A stretch of 64,000 bases of DNA, from NCBI GenBank assembly GCA_015709615.1, contig CP054179.1, forward strand, positions 2,604,001-2,668,000. The letters run 5' to 3'. Source of the DNA: Gammaproteobacteria bacterium. GTDB taxonomy: Bacteria; Pseudomonadota; Gammaproteobacteria; Burkholderiales; Nitrosomonadaceae. A model generated the notes under the pieces. That model was not told where the DNA came from and did not search any database. It saw nothing but the letters and a program-made list of their open reading frames with translations. Below, one piece after another: positions 44,106 through 53,366 of this stretch (positions within the stretch are counted from its first letter, which is position 1; every line of letters begins with the position of its first letter). The position numbers were made by a program, and so were the translations under genes.

Positions 44106-44923
44106 TGACAGGAGGTTCAAACATGACAAACAGTAAAAATCTAACCACCCGATTGATCATGATACTGCTTGTGCTGGGTAATACTGGTTATTCACCGGTT
44201 ATAAAAGCCGGTGGAATGGCTGTCATTGATGTGGCAAATATCAAGCAAACCACGATTACCGCGCTTGAAGCAATTGAACAGACACAAAAGCAAATAGAGC
44301 AGTATCAGACGCAATTGCAGCAATATGAGAACATGATTCGAAACACCATGGCACCGCCTGCATATGTCTGGGCGAAAGTGGAGTATGCGATGAACAAGCT
44401 CATCAATTTGACCAATACCATACGCTATTATGAACAGCAGTATGGCGGACTGGATGGTTATATGCAGCGGTTTCGCAATGTTGAATATTATCGCAGTTCC
44501 CCGTGTTTTAGTTTGCAGGAAAAATGCAATGAGGGCGCCTGGAAACTCCTGAAGGAAGGACAAAATACCAGTACGGACGCACAAAAAAATGCCAATGATT
44601 CGTTATTACGGGGTTTAAGCGAACATCAGAATCAGATTCCAGTGGATGCTGCTCACCTGCAAGTCCTGCAACAAAAAACCGAGTCGGCCCAGGGACAAAT
44701 GGAAGCCCTACAATATGCCAACCAGTTGGCCGCGTACCAGGCAAATCAGTTGCTGCAAATGCGTCAAATGCTCATTGCCCAGCATAATGCTGCCAATACG
44801 CTAAGTCAGGCCGAGGTAGACCAAAAGGCCATGCAACAGGCTGCGCGTGAGGCGGCAACCAAGCGATTGAGTCCTGAAATACTGCCAGTGGGTAGAAACT
44901 GGTCTGTCAGGGACGCCTTTTGA
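44105..44923 (+). CDS. trbJ: TrbJ, VirB5-type protein
   Basis: 272 residues. Signal segment (about 10-35) ends near IKAGG. The mature part is coiled-coil with many Gln and two Cys (CFSLQEKC), matching TrbJ/VirB5 minor pilus components. Visible blocks: EQTQKQIEQYQTQLQQYENM and QYANQLAAYQANQLLQMRQM. The ATG at 44105 overlaps the trbI stop by one base; a later ATG at 44123 is also possible. Confidence 0.88.
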   Translation: MTGGSNMTNSKNLTTRLIMILLVLGNTGYSPVIKAGGMAVIDVANIKQTTITALEAIEQTQKQIEQYQTQLQQYENMIRNTMAPPAYVWAKVEYAMNKLINLTNTIRYYEQQYGGLDGYMQRFRNVEYYRSSPCFSLQEKCNEGAWKLLKEGQNTSTDAQKNANDSLLRGLSEHQNQIPVDAAHLQVLQQKTESAQGQMEALQYANQLAAYQANQLLQMRQMLIAQHNAANTLSQAEVDQKAMQQAAREAATKRLSPEILPVGRNWSVRDAF

Positions 44924-44946
44924 AACTCTAACCTAAGGAGATACCG

Positions 44947-45150
44947 ATGAAAAAAGGTCATTTGATTATTGCAGTTATCTGTTCATTGTCTTTGTTGCTG
45001 TCGTCAGGGTGTTATAAGGATGGCGATGGCAAGCTTGAATTGAAGGAGCCTAAGAAGGAATTAAGTGAGATGCCGCCTGGAATTAGATGGACTATTAATG
45101 GGCCAGTAGATGAAACGGGTAATCCAATTGAATTAGAAAAAGCAAAATAG
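44947..45150 (+). CDS. trbK: TrbK-like entry-exclusion lipoprotein
   Basis: 67-residue lipoprotein with lipobox LSSGC near residue 22 and a charged 45-residue mature part, GGAG before the start. Position between trbJ and trbL, size and lipidation match TrbK, which prevents redundant transfer into cells already holding the element. Sequence similarity in so short a protein is weak; the call rests largely on position. Confidence 0.72.
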   Translation: MKKGHLIIAVICSLSLLLSSGCYKDGDGKLELKEPKKELSEMPPGIRWTINGPVDETGNPIELEKAK

Positions 45151-45192
45151 TTGTTCGCCTAAAATTGCGAGAAGAATCAAGAGATCAAACAT

Positions 45193-46284
45193 ATGTACAA
45201 ATTATTATGTGTCTTATTAAGTACCTTGCTTCTGATATTTCTTTCTACAAAGGCATCTGCTGAGCTGGCCTACATTGATCCAGCAACCAATCAGAGTGTG
45301 TTGGATCAGGTTGTCCAAAAATTTTGGACAAAGGTTAAGAGCTGGCAAAATGTTGTTCAGGCCGCGGCCGAGCGTTTGTTCTGGACGTTGGTGCTGATTT
45401 CGATGGTGTGGACATTTGGAATGATGCTGTTGCGCAAAGCCGATATCGCGGATTTCTTTGCCGAGTTCACCCGTTTTATTATCTTTACAGGCTTTTACTT
45501 CTGGCTGCTGACCAATGCAGTATCAGGGCACAATATTGCAGGGACAATCATAGATTCGATGCAGCAACTAGGCGGAACCGCTGCTGGTCTGCCAAGTGGA
45601 GCCAGTCATGCCGGTATCATGCACACAGGTATTTTAATCTGGAACCAGGCAACTAATAGTCTTACATTTATGCAGCCTATGGATAGTCTGATGGGTTTTA
45701 TCATTTCTTTGATTATTTTAATTATTCTGACAGTAATTGCAGTCAACATGCTGCTCTTGCTGATATCAGGATGGGTATTAATGTATGCAGGTATCTTCTT
45801 CTTAGGTTTTGGCGGCGCACGCTGGACATCCGATATTGCCATAAACTACTTTAAAACAGTTCTGGGTGTCGGTATTCAGCTATTTGTAATGCTCCTGATT
45901 GTCGGTATTGGCAGTGATCTGTTAACCAGTTTTTACACCAAAATGGGTAAAAACGTTCTGAATTATGAAGAACTGGCGGTTATGCTGATTTTTTCGATTG
46001 CGTTTTTTGTATTGATTTCCAGATTGCCGCTGTTGCTCGCTGGTATTATAACGGGTAGTAGCATAGGTTCGACTGTCGGAATTGGCAGTTATGGCGCCAG
46101 CGGTTTTATGGCAGCGGCAGGTACGGCGGCGGCTGTTGCATCTTATGGTGGCACATTGGCAGCAAGTCGGCTGACGGCAGCAAGAAGTGCAGGGACGAAT
46201 GCCTTACGGAGTGCCATAGAAAAAGGCCAGGCTCAGGAATCGTCAGGTATGAACAATATTTCGCGAGGAGGGGTAAATAATTAA
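45193..46284 (+). CDS. trbL: TrbL, VirB6-type polytopic membrane protein
   Basis: 363 residues. Cleavable-looking N-terminal helix, then at least five membrane helices. The family segment LLLLISGWVLMYAGIFFLGF followed by GGARWTSDIAINYFKTVLGV is the VirB6/TrbL signature. The C-terminus is Ala/Gly-rich. It forms the inner-membrane channel. RP4 TrbL is longer (about 528 residues); the shortened C-terminal tail is a difference but the core is intact. Confidence 0.9.
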   Translation: MYKLLCVLLSTLLLIFLSTKASAELAYIDPATNQSVLDQVVQKFWTKVKSWQNVVQAAAERLFWTLVLISMVWTFGMMLLRKADIADFFAEFTRFIIFTGFYFWLLTNAVSGHNIAGTIIDSMQQLGGTAAGLPSGASHAGIMHTGILIWNQATNSLTFMQPMDSLMGFIISLIILIILTVIAVNMLLLLISGWVLMYAGIFFLGFGGARWTSDIAINYFKTVLGVGIQLFVMLLIVGIGSDLLTSFYTKMGKNVLNYEELAVMLIFSIAFFVLISRLPLLLAGIITGSSIGSTVGIGSYGASGFMAAAGTAAAVASYGGTLAASRLTAARSAGTNALRSAIEKGQAQESSGMNNISRGGVNN

Positions 46285-46308
46285 TAAGGCATTTAAACGA
46301 TTCGCTCG

Positions 46309-46743
46309 ATGATGGATTTGCCGCCGGATATGCAAGAAAGGGTGGTGTGTTCAATCACTGCTGCCATCAAGTATGAAATACCCGCCAATATCTTACTGGC
46401 GATAGCCGAAAAAGAGGGCGGCAAGCCAGGTCAATGGGTCAATAATAGGAATGGCACTTACGATGTTGGTTCTATGCAGTTTAATACCTCATACCTACAA
46501 GATTTATCCAAATATGGCATCACGGCTGAGCATGTGGCAAGAGTTGGTTGTTATGCCTATGATCTGGCCGCCTGGCGGGTGCGTCTGCATATCAGGAATG
46601 ACAAGGGCGACATCTGGACAAAAGCAGCCAATTATCATTCACGGACTCCAAAATATAATGCAAAGTATCGCTCTGATTTGATTGCCAGAGCTGTTAAATG
46701 GGCTGATTGGTTGGAAGAACGGATTACTTCAGCTATGGATTAA
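46309..46743 (+). CDS. trbN: TrbN, lytic transglycosylase
   Basis: 144-residue SLT-type muramidase of the VirB1/TrbN family that opens the peptidoglycan for the conjugative channel. The catalytic Glu is in ILLAIAEKEGGKPGQ. DVGSMQFNTSYLQDLSKYG matches the VG.MQ.N active-site region, and YHSRTPKYNAKYRSDLI the C-terminal motif. No clear signal peptide, as in RP4 TrbN where export is also atypical. Last recognised trb gene; no trbM is seen. Confidence 0.85.
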   Translation: MMDLPPDMQERVVCSITAAIKYEIPANILLAIAEKEGGKPGQWVNNRNGTYDVGSMQFNTSYLQDLSKYGITAEHVARVGCYAYDLAAWRVRLHIRNDKGDIWTKAANYHSRTPKYNAKYRSDLIARAVKWADWLEERITSAMD

Positions 46744-46885
46744 TGATAGTCGCTTTCTTGAAGATGGCACTTCTAGCAATTATGGTGACTACCTTTTGCA
46801 GGGCGATTTAGCATAAATTTGGCACAGTTGGATTCTTTTGTCTTTTTAGCCCACCGGATCAAAATCCAACACTTTTTGCTATTCA

Positions 46886-47549
46886 TTAGATACAAATTTT
46901 ATAAATTTTTTGAAAATTTGTCAGTGTTTTTGATATTTCTACTGACAATTGCCAAAGCTTGTTTGATCGCTTGCAGATATTGACTCTCAAGTCTACTTTG
47001 TTTTTTGCCAATTCGAGAGATATCAACCGCACGTAATTGATTGAGACTAATATTACGATTCGGTCAAAGCCTGAACGAGTGAGTATTTCTTTGATGGGGT
47101 CGATTGCATGACAGGAAATGGGATTGAACAGGAATCTGGGCGTATCCGACGGAAAGAATTGATTAAGTACTTCGAAACTCAACCTGGCGAATGGATTGTA
47201 GTGTTCCGAGCCCCAGACATTGAACAAGTAACACCCGCCATGTCTCAATGTCCGGTGGATTTCGCGAAAAGGCATTTCTTTATCAAAAAATATGAATTGT
47301 TCATGAGGAAGAAATTTCGCATGGGCAACATCCAGCATGGAATTACTGGTGTCGATTGCAGTCAGTTGTGTGTTGCGAGCATATTACGCAACTTACGGGT
47401 ATTATACCAGCACCGACGGCAACTTCAAGCACGTCCTTAAGTGATCTTTCCACGGTACGTTGTGCGATGTCGGCGCCATAGTGCTCGAAAAGCACCGGGC
47501 CGAGGTCTTGATCGTAAGGGATAGCGACGTTGCCAAAATAACCTGTCAT
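46886..47549 (-). pseudogene. Frameshifted class I SAM-dependent methyltransferase
   Basis: Reading on the minus strand, an N-terminal part VAIPYDQDLGPVLFEHYGAD followed by DVLEVAVGAG (SAM-binding loop) is lost by a shift near 47410. After RKLRNMLATHN the sequence shifts again into LTAIDTSNSMLDVAHAKF. A C-terminal frame from EIHRTLRHGGCYLFNVWGSE follows, then another shift into QYLQAIKQALAIVS. At least three frameshifts make it inactive. It lies at the right edge of the trb region. Confidence 0.75.
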
Positions 47550-47644
47550 TGAGTTCTCCAGTAAACGTTAACTGATAGGATAAAGTGTCTGATCGACCAT
47601 AGTACGGTGGTCAAATGACCGGATCTTTATAAGCAGAAGAAAAA

Positions 47645-48277
47645 CTAATCGACCATTCGTCTGAGATTATATAAAAAGACAGCTACCGCGCTTAGTAAGA
47701 GCAAAGGCCAGAACTGAATGAAAGGCTCATACCATTCCGTGCCGACCGTGATCGGGATTTCCAGATTGAATTCAGCCTGGTGCTCATCTATTCCGGAGAG
47801 ACGGAATATGTATTCTCCCGTTTCCTTAATACGAATTTCCTGGGAAATGATGCCTGAATGATAATTTCCGGCAGGAGCCGAAAGAAGTGGTTGCCCTGAT
47901 TTTCCATCGACTTCCCTGAACAGGGTAAGTGCTACGGGCTGTTCCCGTATAGTTACGGGATATAACAGATCGATGGTAATACTGAGCAGGCCCGGGCCGG
48001 GTATTTTTCCACACAGAATTGGAGCGGCCATTGCACTCAATGCATCTTCCGGTATTTCATAGTCATCAGGAATAAAATAAGCGGAATAGCCGATCAATAA
48101 TGTATCGGACTCGATCGTGCAGGTGCCGCCACGAAAGCCTTTGGGATAAGTTTCCGATCTGTCTCCCTGAGAGCTTACGTGAAACTGCATGCCGATCACA
48201 ACGATGCTCATCAATATTCCCGTGACAATTACAAGGCGCCGGGTGTGGATCGATAAATTCTGCCAGATTGTGGTCAT
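47645..48277 (-). CDS. Unknown bitopic membrane protein
   Basis: 210 residues. N-terminal helix (about 12-32) and C-terminal helix (about 186-203) enclose a beta-rich, probably periplasmic domain of about 150 residues. That domain includes LLSITIDLLYPVTIREQPVA and AEFNLEIPITVGTEWYEPF. No family recognised. It is the last gene of the minus-strand run with the urea transporter, 69 bp away. A link to urea or nitrogen metabolism would be speculation. Confidence 0.6.
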   Translation of the reverse strand: MTTIWQNLSIHTRRLVIVTGILMSIVVIGMQFHVSSQGDRSETYPKGFRGGTCTIESDTLLIGYSAYFIPDDYEIPEDALSAMAAPILCGKIPGPGLLSITIDLLYPVTIREQPVALTLFREVDGKSGQPLLSAPAGNYHSGIISQEIRIKETGEYIFRLSGIDEHQAEFNLEIPITVGTEWYEPFIQFWPLLLLSAVAVFLYNLRRMVD

Positions 48278-48346
48278 AAACTCCTCCTGGAAATGTTTTC
48301 TGGAATCGAAAAGGGGATAATTTGCTTAACTCATTGCTGCCGAAAA

Positions 48347-49282
48347 TCAGTATCTGGATTTACTCGCAATAAACAGGACTACCCATAAGGTAAGAATAAA
48401 GGGAGATGCCAGAACGGGCAGACCCATGGGTGTCAGTAGACTAGATAATACTGCTTGGCATAACACTGCCAGAATACCAGCTAATACTGCCAGCGCAGCA
48501 CTTTTAGCAGTAGGTTCAAGAAAAACCCACCCTACCGCAATCATAGTCAGGACCGGATTGAATCCATACAGCCCTATCTCGATTACCTCCTGGCTAATCC
48601 CAATCAGCGCTGGCAAGACAACCCCGATGATTGCTCCGCCTATGGCCATGAGTGCGCCACGCAGCGAAGCGATCGCAATACCCATTAAAAGTAAACCGCC
48701 GGCAAGGATACTGTCAGTAAGGATAACTTGGCTTAGACTTCTTGCTAGCGCGCTAAACCACGTTTCGATAGGTATGGCCCCTATTTCTATCGCAGTTGTT
48801 TGAGTGCTTGCTGCGGGTAATGCTGGTCGTGCATAACTATCAAATGCGTATATCGTTATCAAAAACAACCAGCTAGTCAGGACGAATGGCGAGGTTGCAG
48901 CTGGAATCTTAAAGTTCTGGAGAATTCTCGCCAGAGTAACCCACACGATGCTTGACAGCATCGAGGCAAGTACAATGTAGAGCCAGAGCTGAGGCGTTTG
49001 CTCGAGAAATAGAAACAGGCAGGGCCCTACCAGAGTGCCGTTAAATCCATATAATCCAGCATCAATATCATCCTCGCAGAATCTGAGAGCATACGCGGTA
49101 ACCGTACTGCTGATTACCCCAACGGTTGCAGCCAGCCCCAAGATTACTCCACCAGCATAGAATGCAGCCAGAACAATGAATCCCGTTACGGCATTGCAGC
49201 AGAAAACTACCTGTCCCGCACCTCTTAAAATTACTCGCAAGGGTTGGGGCAGCGCTCTGTCAATATGTAGCGACCAGTTCAA
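48347..49282 (-). CDS. Urea transporter (UT family)
   Basis: 311-residue integral membrane protein of the bacterial/eukaryotic urea channel family (SLC14-like). The duplicated urea-signature region is visible. YGFNGTLVGPCLFLFLEQTP in the first half and YGFNPVLTMIAVGWVFLEPT in the second each carry the NG/NP motif lining the selectivity filter. About ten hydrophobic segments. UT-type channels allow passive urea uptake; urea feeds ammonia-oxidising bacteria that possess urease. No urease gene is in the window. Confidence 0.88.
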   Translation of the reverse strand: MNWSLHIDRALPQPLRVILRGAGQVVFCCNAVTGFIVLAAFYAGGVILGLAATVGVISSTVTAYALRFCEDDIDAGLYGFNGTLVGPCLFLFLEQTPQLWLYIVLASMLSSIVWVTLARILQNFKIPAATSPFVLTSWLFLITIYAFDSYARPALPAASTQTTAIEIGAIPIETWFSALARSLSQVILTDSILAGGLLLMGIAIASLRGALMAIGGAIIGVVLPALIGISQEVIEIGLYGFNPVLTMIAVGWVFLEPTAKSAALAVLAGILAVLCQAVLSSLLTPMGLPVLASPFILTLWVVLFIASKSRY

Positions 49283-49296
49283 GGTAATATTCTCTC

Positions 49297-49863
49297 CTAT
49301 GTAGCGCTGCGCAGAATATCCTCAGCAGCTAATCGTCCTATATGCGCAATTTCACCATTGCCGGTAACCATTGCTGTCACGATGGTGCCATCAATCAATA
49401 GGCTCAGTTTTTCCGTTACTATCTCGGGATTCCGTGCGCCGCTTTCCGCTACCATTGCCTGGAGTCTGGCATTTATTTTCTCCCTGTGCCCGTTGGCTAT
49501 TTCCTGTATCCAGCCATTGCTCTTTTCATGTTCAGCCACGGCATTGATAAATACACAACCGAAAAAATCTTCACTGCCGAACCAGTCCTGCATTAAATCG
49601 AACAGTGCCAGGATGCGGTCGAAAGGAGAGCATTCCATTGTCGGAAGATCCAAATCAAACCAACGGAACCACATATCTGCCTCTGCCTCGAACACGGCTT
49701 TGAGCAGGTTTTCTTTCGATCCGTAATGCGTATAGAGACTGCGCCGGGATACACCCGATTCTTCAATGATTCTGGCGATACCGGTAGCATGAATGCCCAC
49801 ACGGCAAAACAGACGACGTGTCGTCCGCAGTATTTTTTCCTCTACTGATATTTTTCTAGGCAT
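49297..49863 (-). CDS. TetR/AcrR-family regulator
   Basis: 189 residues from the ATG at 49863 (an upstream start would add ten residues). N-terminal helix-turn-helix: ILRTTRRLFCRVGIHATGIA, then IIEESGVSRRSLYTHYGSKE as the recognition region. The C-terminal domain is a helical ligand-binding pocket with two Cys (MECSPFDR, FFGCVF). It is 14 bp before the urea-channel gene on the same strand and may control the neighbouring monooxygenase, OsmC and urea-channel genes. The ligand is unknown. Confidence 0.85.
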   Translation of the reverse strand: MPRKISVEEKILRTTRRLFCRVGIHATGIARIIEESGVSRRSLYTHYGSKENLLKAVFEAEADMWFRWFDLDLPTMECSPFDRILALFDLMQDWFGSEDFFGCVFINAVAEHEKSNGWIQEIANGHREKINARLQAMVAESGARNPEIVTEKLSLLIDGTIVTAMVTGNGEIAHIGRLAAEDILRSAT

Positions 49864-49964
49864 CGTTGTCAAGGTAATCCAGTATGCTGACATCGGCCTT
49901 CATACTGGTAGATCCATGATTTTTAAGCCATTGAGGTAAAAGAATCTCTTCAAACATTCTCACT

Positions 49965-51149
49965 CTATTTTGCCCCAATCTGTTTCCTGATTTTCCTGGC
50001 GATTTTGCCAGCTTCGATGCGAATTTCCCGCAACTGACCACTGAGTGGATTGACTTGTCCGATAAAGTAGAGACGGGGCGCTCCCTCGAATTCCTGGTCA
50101 CCCGAAATTTTTGGCCTACCCTTCTCGTCAGCAATGCCCGGTATCTGAACAAGCTCAGGAACTCCGGTACGAAAACCGGTTCCAGCAACAATGACATCAG
50201 GTTCCAGCGTCGTCACGGTGTTATCACTATCCTGTGCTGTTCCAACAGTATTCAGAACATGTGCCATCCGCCCCGAAATTTTCTGTATCGGTCCGACGAT
50301 TTTGATCCGACCGGCACGAACATCGTTAGCGAAAGGACCGTATAGAATCGGCACTACATTATTGATAGCGTATTGCCTGGTGAGGGGCATCGTTGGAAAC
50401 GGGAGACCATATGCTGTCAGATCACCTATCGTTCTGCGTTGCAGAAAGCTTAGCAACATATCAACTAGATTATTGGGCAAATGCTTTAACCCTATTCCTA
50501 GGCCTACAATCGGAATACCATAAATACTTTTGGGCAAAAAGTACGGCGGTGTCCTGACAGACATCGCTACCGAGCTCGCATATTCAGTCAGTCTGCTGGC
50601 AATTTCAGCCGCAGAATTTCCGCTGCCGATCACGAGCACATGCTTTCCCGCGTAATCTTGTGCACGTTTGAATTTTGAAGAGTGAATGATTTCTCCTGGA
50701 AAAGCCTCTCTCCCTTCCCATTCAGGAATCACCGGAATACGGCAAGTGCCGATTGCCATGACAACCGCCCGGGATTCAAATTGTCGGCCATCACTGCTTG
50801 TGATCAACCAGATATCGCGGTTACGGTCATAACTGACTTTTTTAATTTCGATTCCAGTCTGTACAGTGAAACCGCCCCGAGCGGGAAATGTTTCGAGTAG
50901 ATGCACGACCGCATCACGCGAAGGCCATGCTCCAGTAGATCTTGGGAATTTACTGCCTGGCAGGGCTGAAAGGAAACGACCTGTATTCAGGCGCAGACCA
51001 TCATAATGATTGCGCCAGACATCCCCTACAGCAAGCGTACGTTCCAATACCAGTGGAGTCAGTTCTGCTTTTGTCAGTTCATAGGCTACCGACAAACCTG
51101 CCGGGCCTGCACCGATTACGGTCACGTCATGAATATCACTGGCTTTCAT
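49965..51149 (-). CDS. Flavin-containing monooxygenase-like oxidoreductase
   Basis: 394 residues. FAD Rossmann motif VIGAGPAGLSVAYELTKAEL at the N-terminus and a second NADPH motif VIGSGNSAAEIASRL near residue 175. The linking stretch contains WRNHYDGLRLNT and a conserved GTCRIPVIPEW. FMO-identifying FxGxxxHxxx(Y/F) appears changed to FPGEIIHSSKF, compatible with the group. It would use NADPH and oxygen to oxidise a nucleophilic substrate. It overlaps none of its neighbours. Confidence 0.82.
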   Translation of the reverse strand: MKASDIHDVTVIGAGPAGLSVAYELTKAELTPLVLERTLAVGDVWRNHYDGLRLNTGRFLSALPGSKFPRSTGAWPSRDAVVHLLETFPARGGFTVQTGIEIKKVSYDRNRDIWLITSSDGRQFESRAVVMAIGTCRIPVIPEWEGREAFPGEIIHSSKFKRAQDYAGKHVLVIGSGNSAAEIASRLTEYASSVAMSVRTPPYFLPKSIYGIPIVGLGIGLKHLPNNLVDMLLSFLQRRTIGDLTAYGLPFPTMPLTRQYAINNVVPILYGPFANDVRAGRIKIVGPIQKISGRMAHVLNTVGTAQDSDNTVTTLEPDVIVAGTGFRTGVPELVQIPGIADEKGRPKISGDQEFEGAPRLYFIGQVNPLSGQLREIRIEAGKIARKIRKQIGAK

Positions 51150-51235
51150 TGCTTATCTCCTTTCCTGTTTCCAACCGGGAATGTGTTCTGGCGTATATGA
51201 TCCGGCCTGTAGCGTTTCGCCGTAATAAGCTGTTG

Positions 51236-51799
51236 TCAGTCATGTGGCATTGTGGCCTGCTCTGAATGGTGATGAATCTCGATGTTGACCGGAACCGGAC
51301 GCATGATGGTGTCCGGTATGGGAGCTATCTGCTGCAGTTTTTTCAAAAGAGCGGTTACTTTGTCCAATGGCGCGTCAGTCTGTATCTCCACTACAACCGT
51401 TATATCTTCAAATCCGGGGTTGCCCGGTTCTATTGCAAAAGCCGCCCGGAAATTGACACGCCCTGAAACATGCAGGCGGAGTGATTCCACATTAATCCGG
51501 GCAACCGATAATCCGCCGATATAAGTGGCGGCAAGACAATGGCCAACGGCGGTAAGTAGAAGATCCTGCGGTGTAATACCCATGCCTCCTCCCCCATAGC
51601 GGACCGGCTCATCGCCGATGATGGTCTGATCACCATTTACGCTCGTGGTAGTGTTGTAACCGTTGTCCCAAACAACTGTCGCCTGATAGTGAGGTTTGGC
51701 AATATCGTTGTTACCCTCTATCTTAATCTGACCGTATATGACTTGGGATTGCTCAAGATCAATTCCATTGACGATATTTTTGATATTCGAGTTAACCAT
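51236..51799 (-). CDS. OsmC/Ohr-family protein
   Basis: 187 residues. OsmC-fold protein, a family that includes organic-hydroperoxide peroxidases. PVRYGGGGMGITPQDLLLTA is the family's GxxxxPxExLLxxxxxC motif, followed by VGHCLAATY with the conserved first Cys. A second catalytic Cys is not seen in the C-terminal half, so it may be a one-cysteine OsmC relative rather than a peroxidase. First gene of the minus-strand run with the monooxygenase and regulator. Confidence 0.8.
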   Translation of the reverse strand: MVNSNIKNIVNGIDLEQSQVIYGQIKIEGNNDIAKPHYQATVVWDNGYNTTTSVNGDQTIIGDEPVRYGGGGMGITPQDLLLTAVGHCLAATYIGGLSVARINVESLRLHVSGRVNFRAAFAIEPGNPGFEDITVVVEIQTDAPLDKVTALLKKLQQIAPIPDTIMRPVPVNIEIHHHSEQATMPHD

Positions 51800-52009
51800 C
51801 GTCAGACCTCCATGACAAACAAATTAAAGAAATGAATTTTTCGCATTTGTATCCGGCATTTATATCGTCTGTTACTATTTTTTCTTTTCAAAAAAGTAGA
51901 CCAGTCATTCTCTTTTTTGGGGATGATATACCGGAAATAGTAAGATGTCAAAATCAGATAAATAAATATTTATGCATCTTAACAAAGGCACTGCACACTT
52001 TATTGGAAC

Positions 52010-52257
52010 ATGCCGCGCGCAAGCGTTAAGCAGTCGTAGCGGAAGTTCATGTAACACGCGACGGCGGTTGTGAAGCGATAACAAAACTTATTTAGATATT
52101 CCTGCGAGTATTTGCCCAATACACTAGTATGTGATATGTGCCCAACAGAAATATCTTGAAATTGCCTATGATGATGTACCCAAGGCAGCCTTTTACCTGC
52201 TTTGTTTGCTGGAGTCACCCATGCGGCATGGTGTTGAGTCTCTTTCAGCGATGTCAA
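52010..52257 (-). pseudogene. ISXO2-like (IS1595) transposase C-terminal remnant
   Basis: On the minus strand GKRLPWVH and QEYLNKFCYRF are readable. After a shift of two bases the frame continues NRRRVLHELPLRLLNACAR. This is the usual ending of ISXO2-type transposases. Neither ends nor catalytic Asp residues are present. Confidence 0.55.
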
Positions 52258-52481
52258 GCAGGGTAATGCATCACTTCTGATTTGTTGTGCTGAACGAATG
52301 TGTTGCCTGGTAAAGCGTGTTACTGAATCACCCCGGGCCGATTCATAATCTCAATAATTGCGAATGCGCGATCAAAGTTTTTTGGGGTGTGGTTATGGTT
52401 ATGATCGTGGGAATGTTTATGTACCATGTATCAATTCGTTTCCCGACATGTGAATTTTCAAAGTAGCGGATAAATAAAATT

Positions 52482-53218
52482 GAGTCTTAGGAAGTTAAGT
52501 ACTTACAAAAGTGTACTAACTTACTGAGATTAATGTTAAAAACAGATACTATTTTCGTTCTCGAATCAGAGAAGCTAAATTCAGGCAACTTATCCGCTGT
52601 TTTGCTCTGGATTTTACTGCCACAAGTACCGCACAATTGACCGATATTTCTACACGGTCTGTTAATACGATTTACCTCAAAGTCCGGCAAAGAATAGCTC
52701 AGTGTTGCGAGCTTGAATCGCCTCTTCAAGGTGCTGTAGAAGTCGACGAGTCTTATTTTGGTGCGCAACGCATCAGGGGTAAAAGAGGTCGAGGTGTTTT
52801 GGCAAAACAATTGTTTTTGGTGTATTGAAGCGCCTGGGGAAAGTATATACGGAGATTGTTCCGGATTGCTCTAAAGCCACATTGAAAACCATTATCCGTG
52901 GGCATGTAGCACCAGACATAATCATTCATTCCGATGGGTGGCACGGCTATGACGGGCTGGTCGATATCGGTTTTGATAAACACTTCAGGGTTCATCATGG
53001 CAACAACTAGTTTGCCAGTGGCGAACGGCACATTAACGGAATCGAATCTTTCTGGGGTTTTGCAAAAAGACGTTTGGCAAAGTTCAATGGCGTTCCTGAA
53101 CATACCTTTTATCTACACCTGAAAGAAACAGAATTTCGATTTAATCATCGTCGTGATAATCTCTATTATGCAATTCTTAAATTACTACGTTCTAACCCGC
53201 TTTAACTTCCTAAGAACC
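52482..53218 (+). mobile_element. IS1595-family element with inverted repeats and 8-bp duplication
   Basis: Inverted repeats GAGTCTTAGGAAGTTAA (left, 52482) and, reversed at the right end, GGTTCTTAGGAAGTTAA match at 15 of 17 bases. The element is flanked by ATAAAATT at 52474-52481 and 53219-53226, an 8-bp target duplication as expected for IS1595. It is 737 bp long. Its transposase gene is disrupted by a frameshift and a stop codon. Confidence 0.8.
52520..53205 (+). pseudogene. Interrupted IS1595-family transposase
   Basis: The N-terminal half (NRYYFRSRIREAKFRQLIRC, later GAVEVDESYFGAQRIRGKRG with the first Asp) shifts near 52800 into VFGVLKRLGKVYTEIVPDCS and IHSDGWHGYDGLVDI. A TAG stop interrupts HHGNN-FASGERHINGIESF near 53008, and the protein then runs to 53205. 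Non-functional. Confidence 0.75.
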
Positions 53219-53305
53219 ATAAAATTATATGGAGTCGATCGAAGATTTATAGGTTGAATTACAATCGTTATACCAAAATGATCAGAATCATTGAAATAAA
53301 ACGTT

Positions 53306-53333
53306 GCGCCAAATTATGGCACAAATTTGGCGC
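53306..53333 (+). promoter_or_regulatory. Operator-like dyad with a -24/-12-like element before the arsenite-type exporter
   Basis: GCGCCAAAT (53306-53314) and ATTTGGCGC (53325-53333) are perfect complements spaced by ten bases. Inside them TGGCACAAATTTGGCG (53317-53332) has the GG-N10-GC spacing of a sigma-54 promoter with a TGGC in place of TTGC. Both features lie within 60 bp of the start codon at 53367. Either reading is possible; neither is proved. Confidence 0.35.
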
Positions 53334-53366
53334 TGACCCGGGATGGTTTGTATTTTAAGGAAACAC

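Noticed and set aside
46817..46835. TGGCACAGTTGGATTC as a second sigma-54 promoter
   Set aside because: The -12 GC is missing at the right distance, and no gene follows on that strand.
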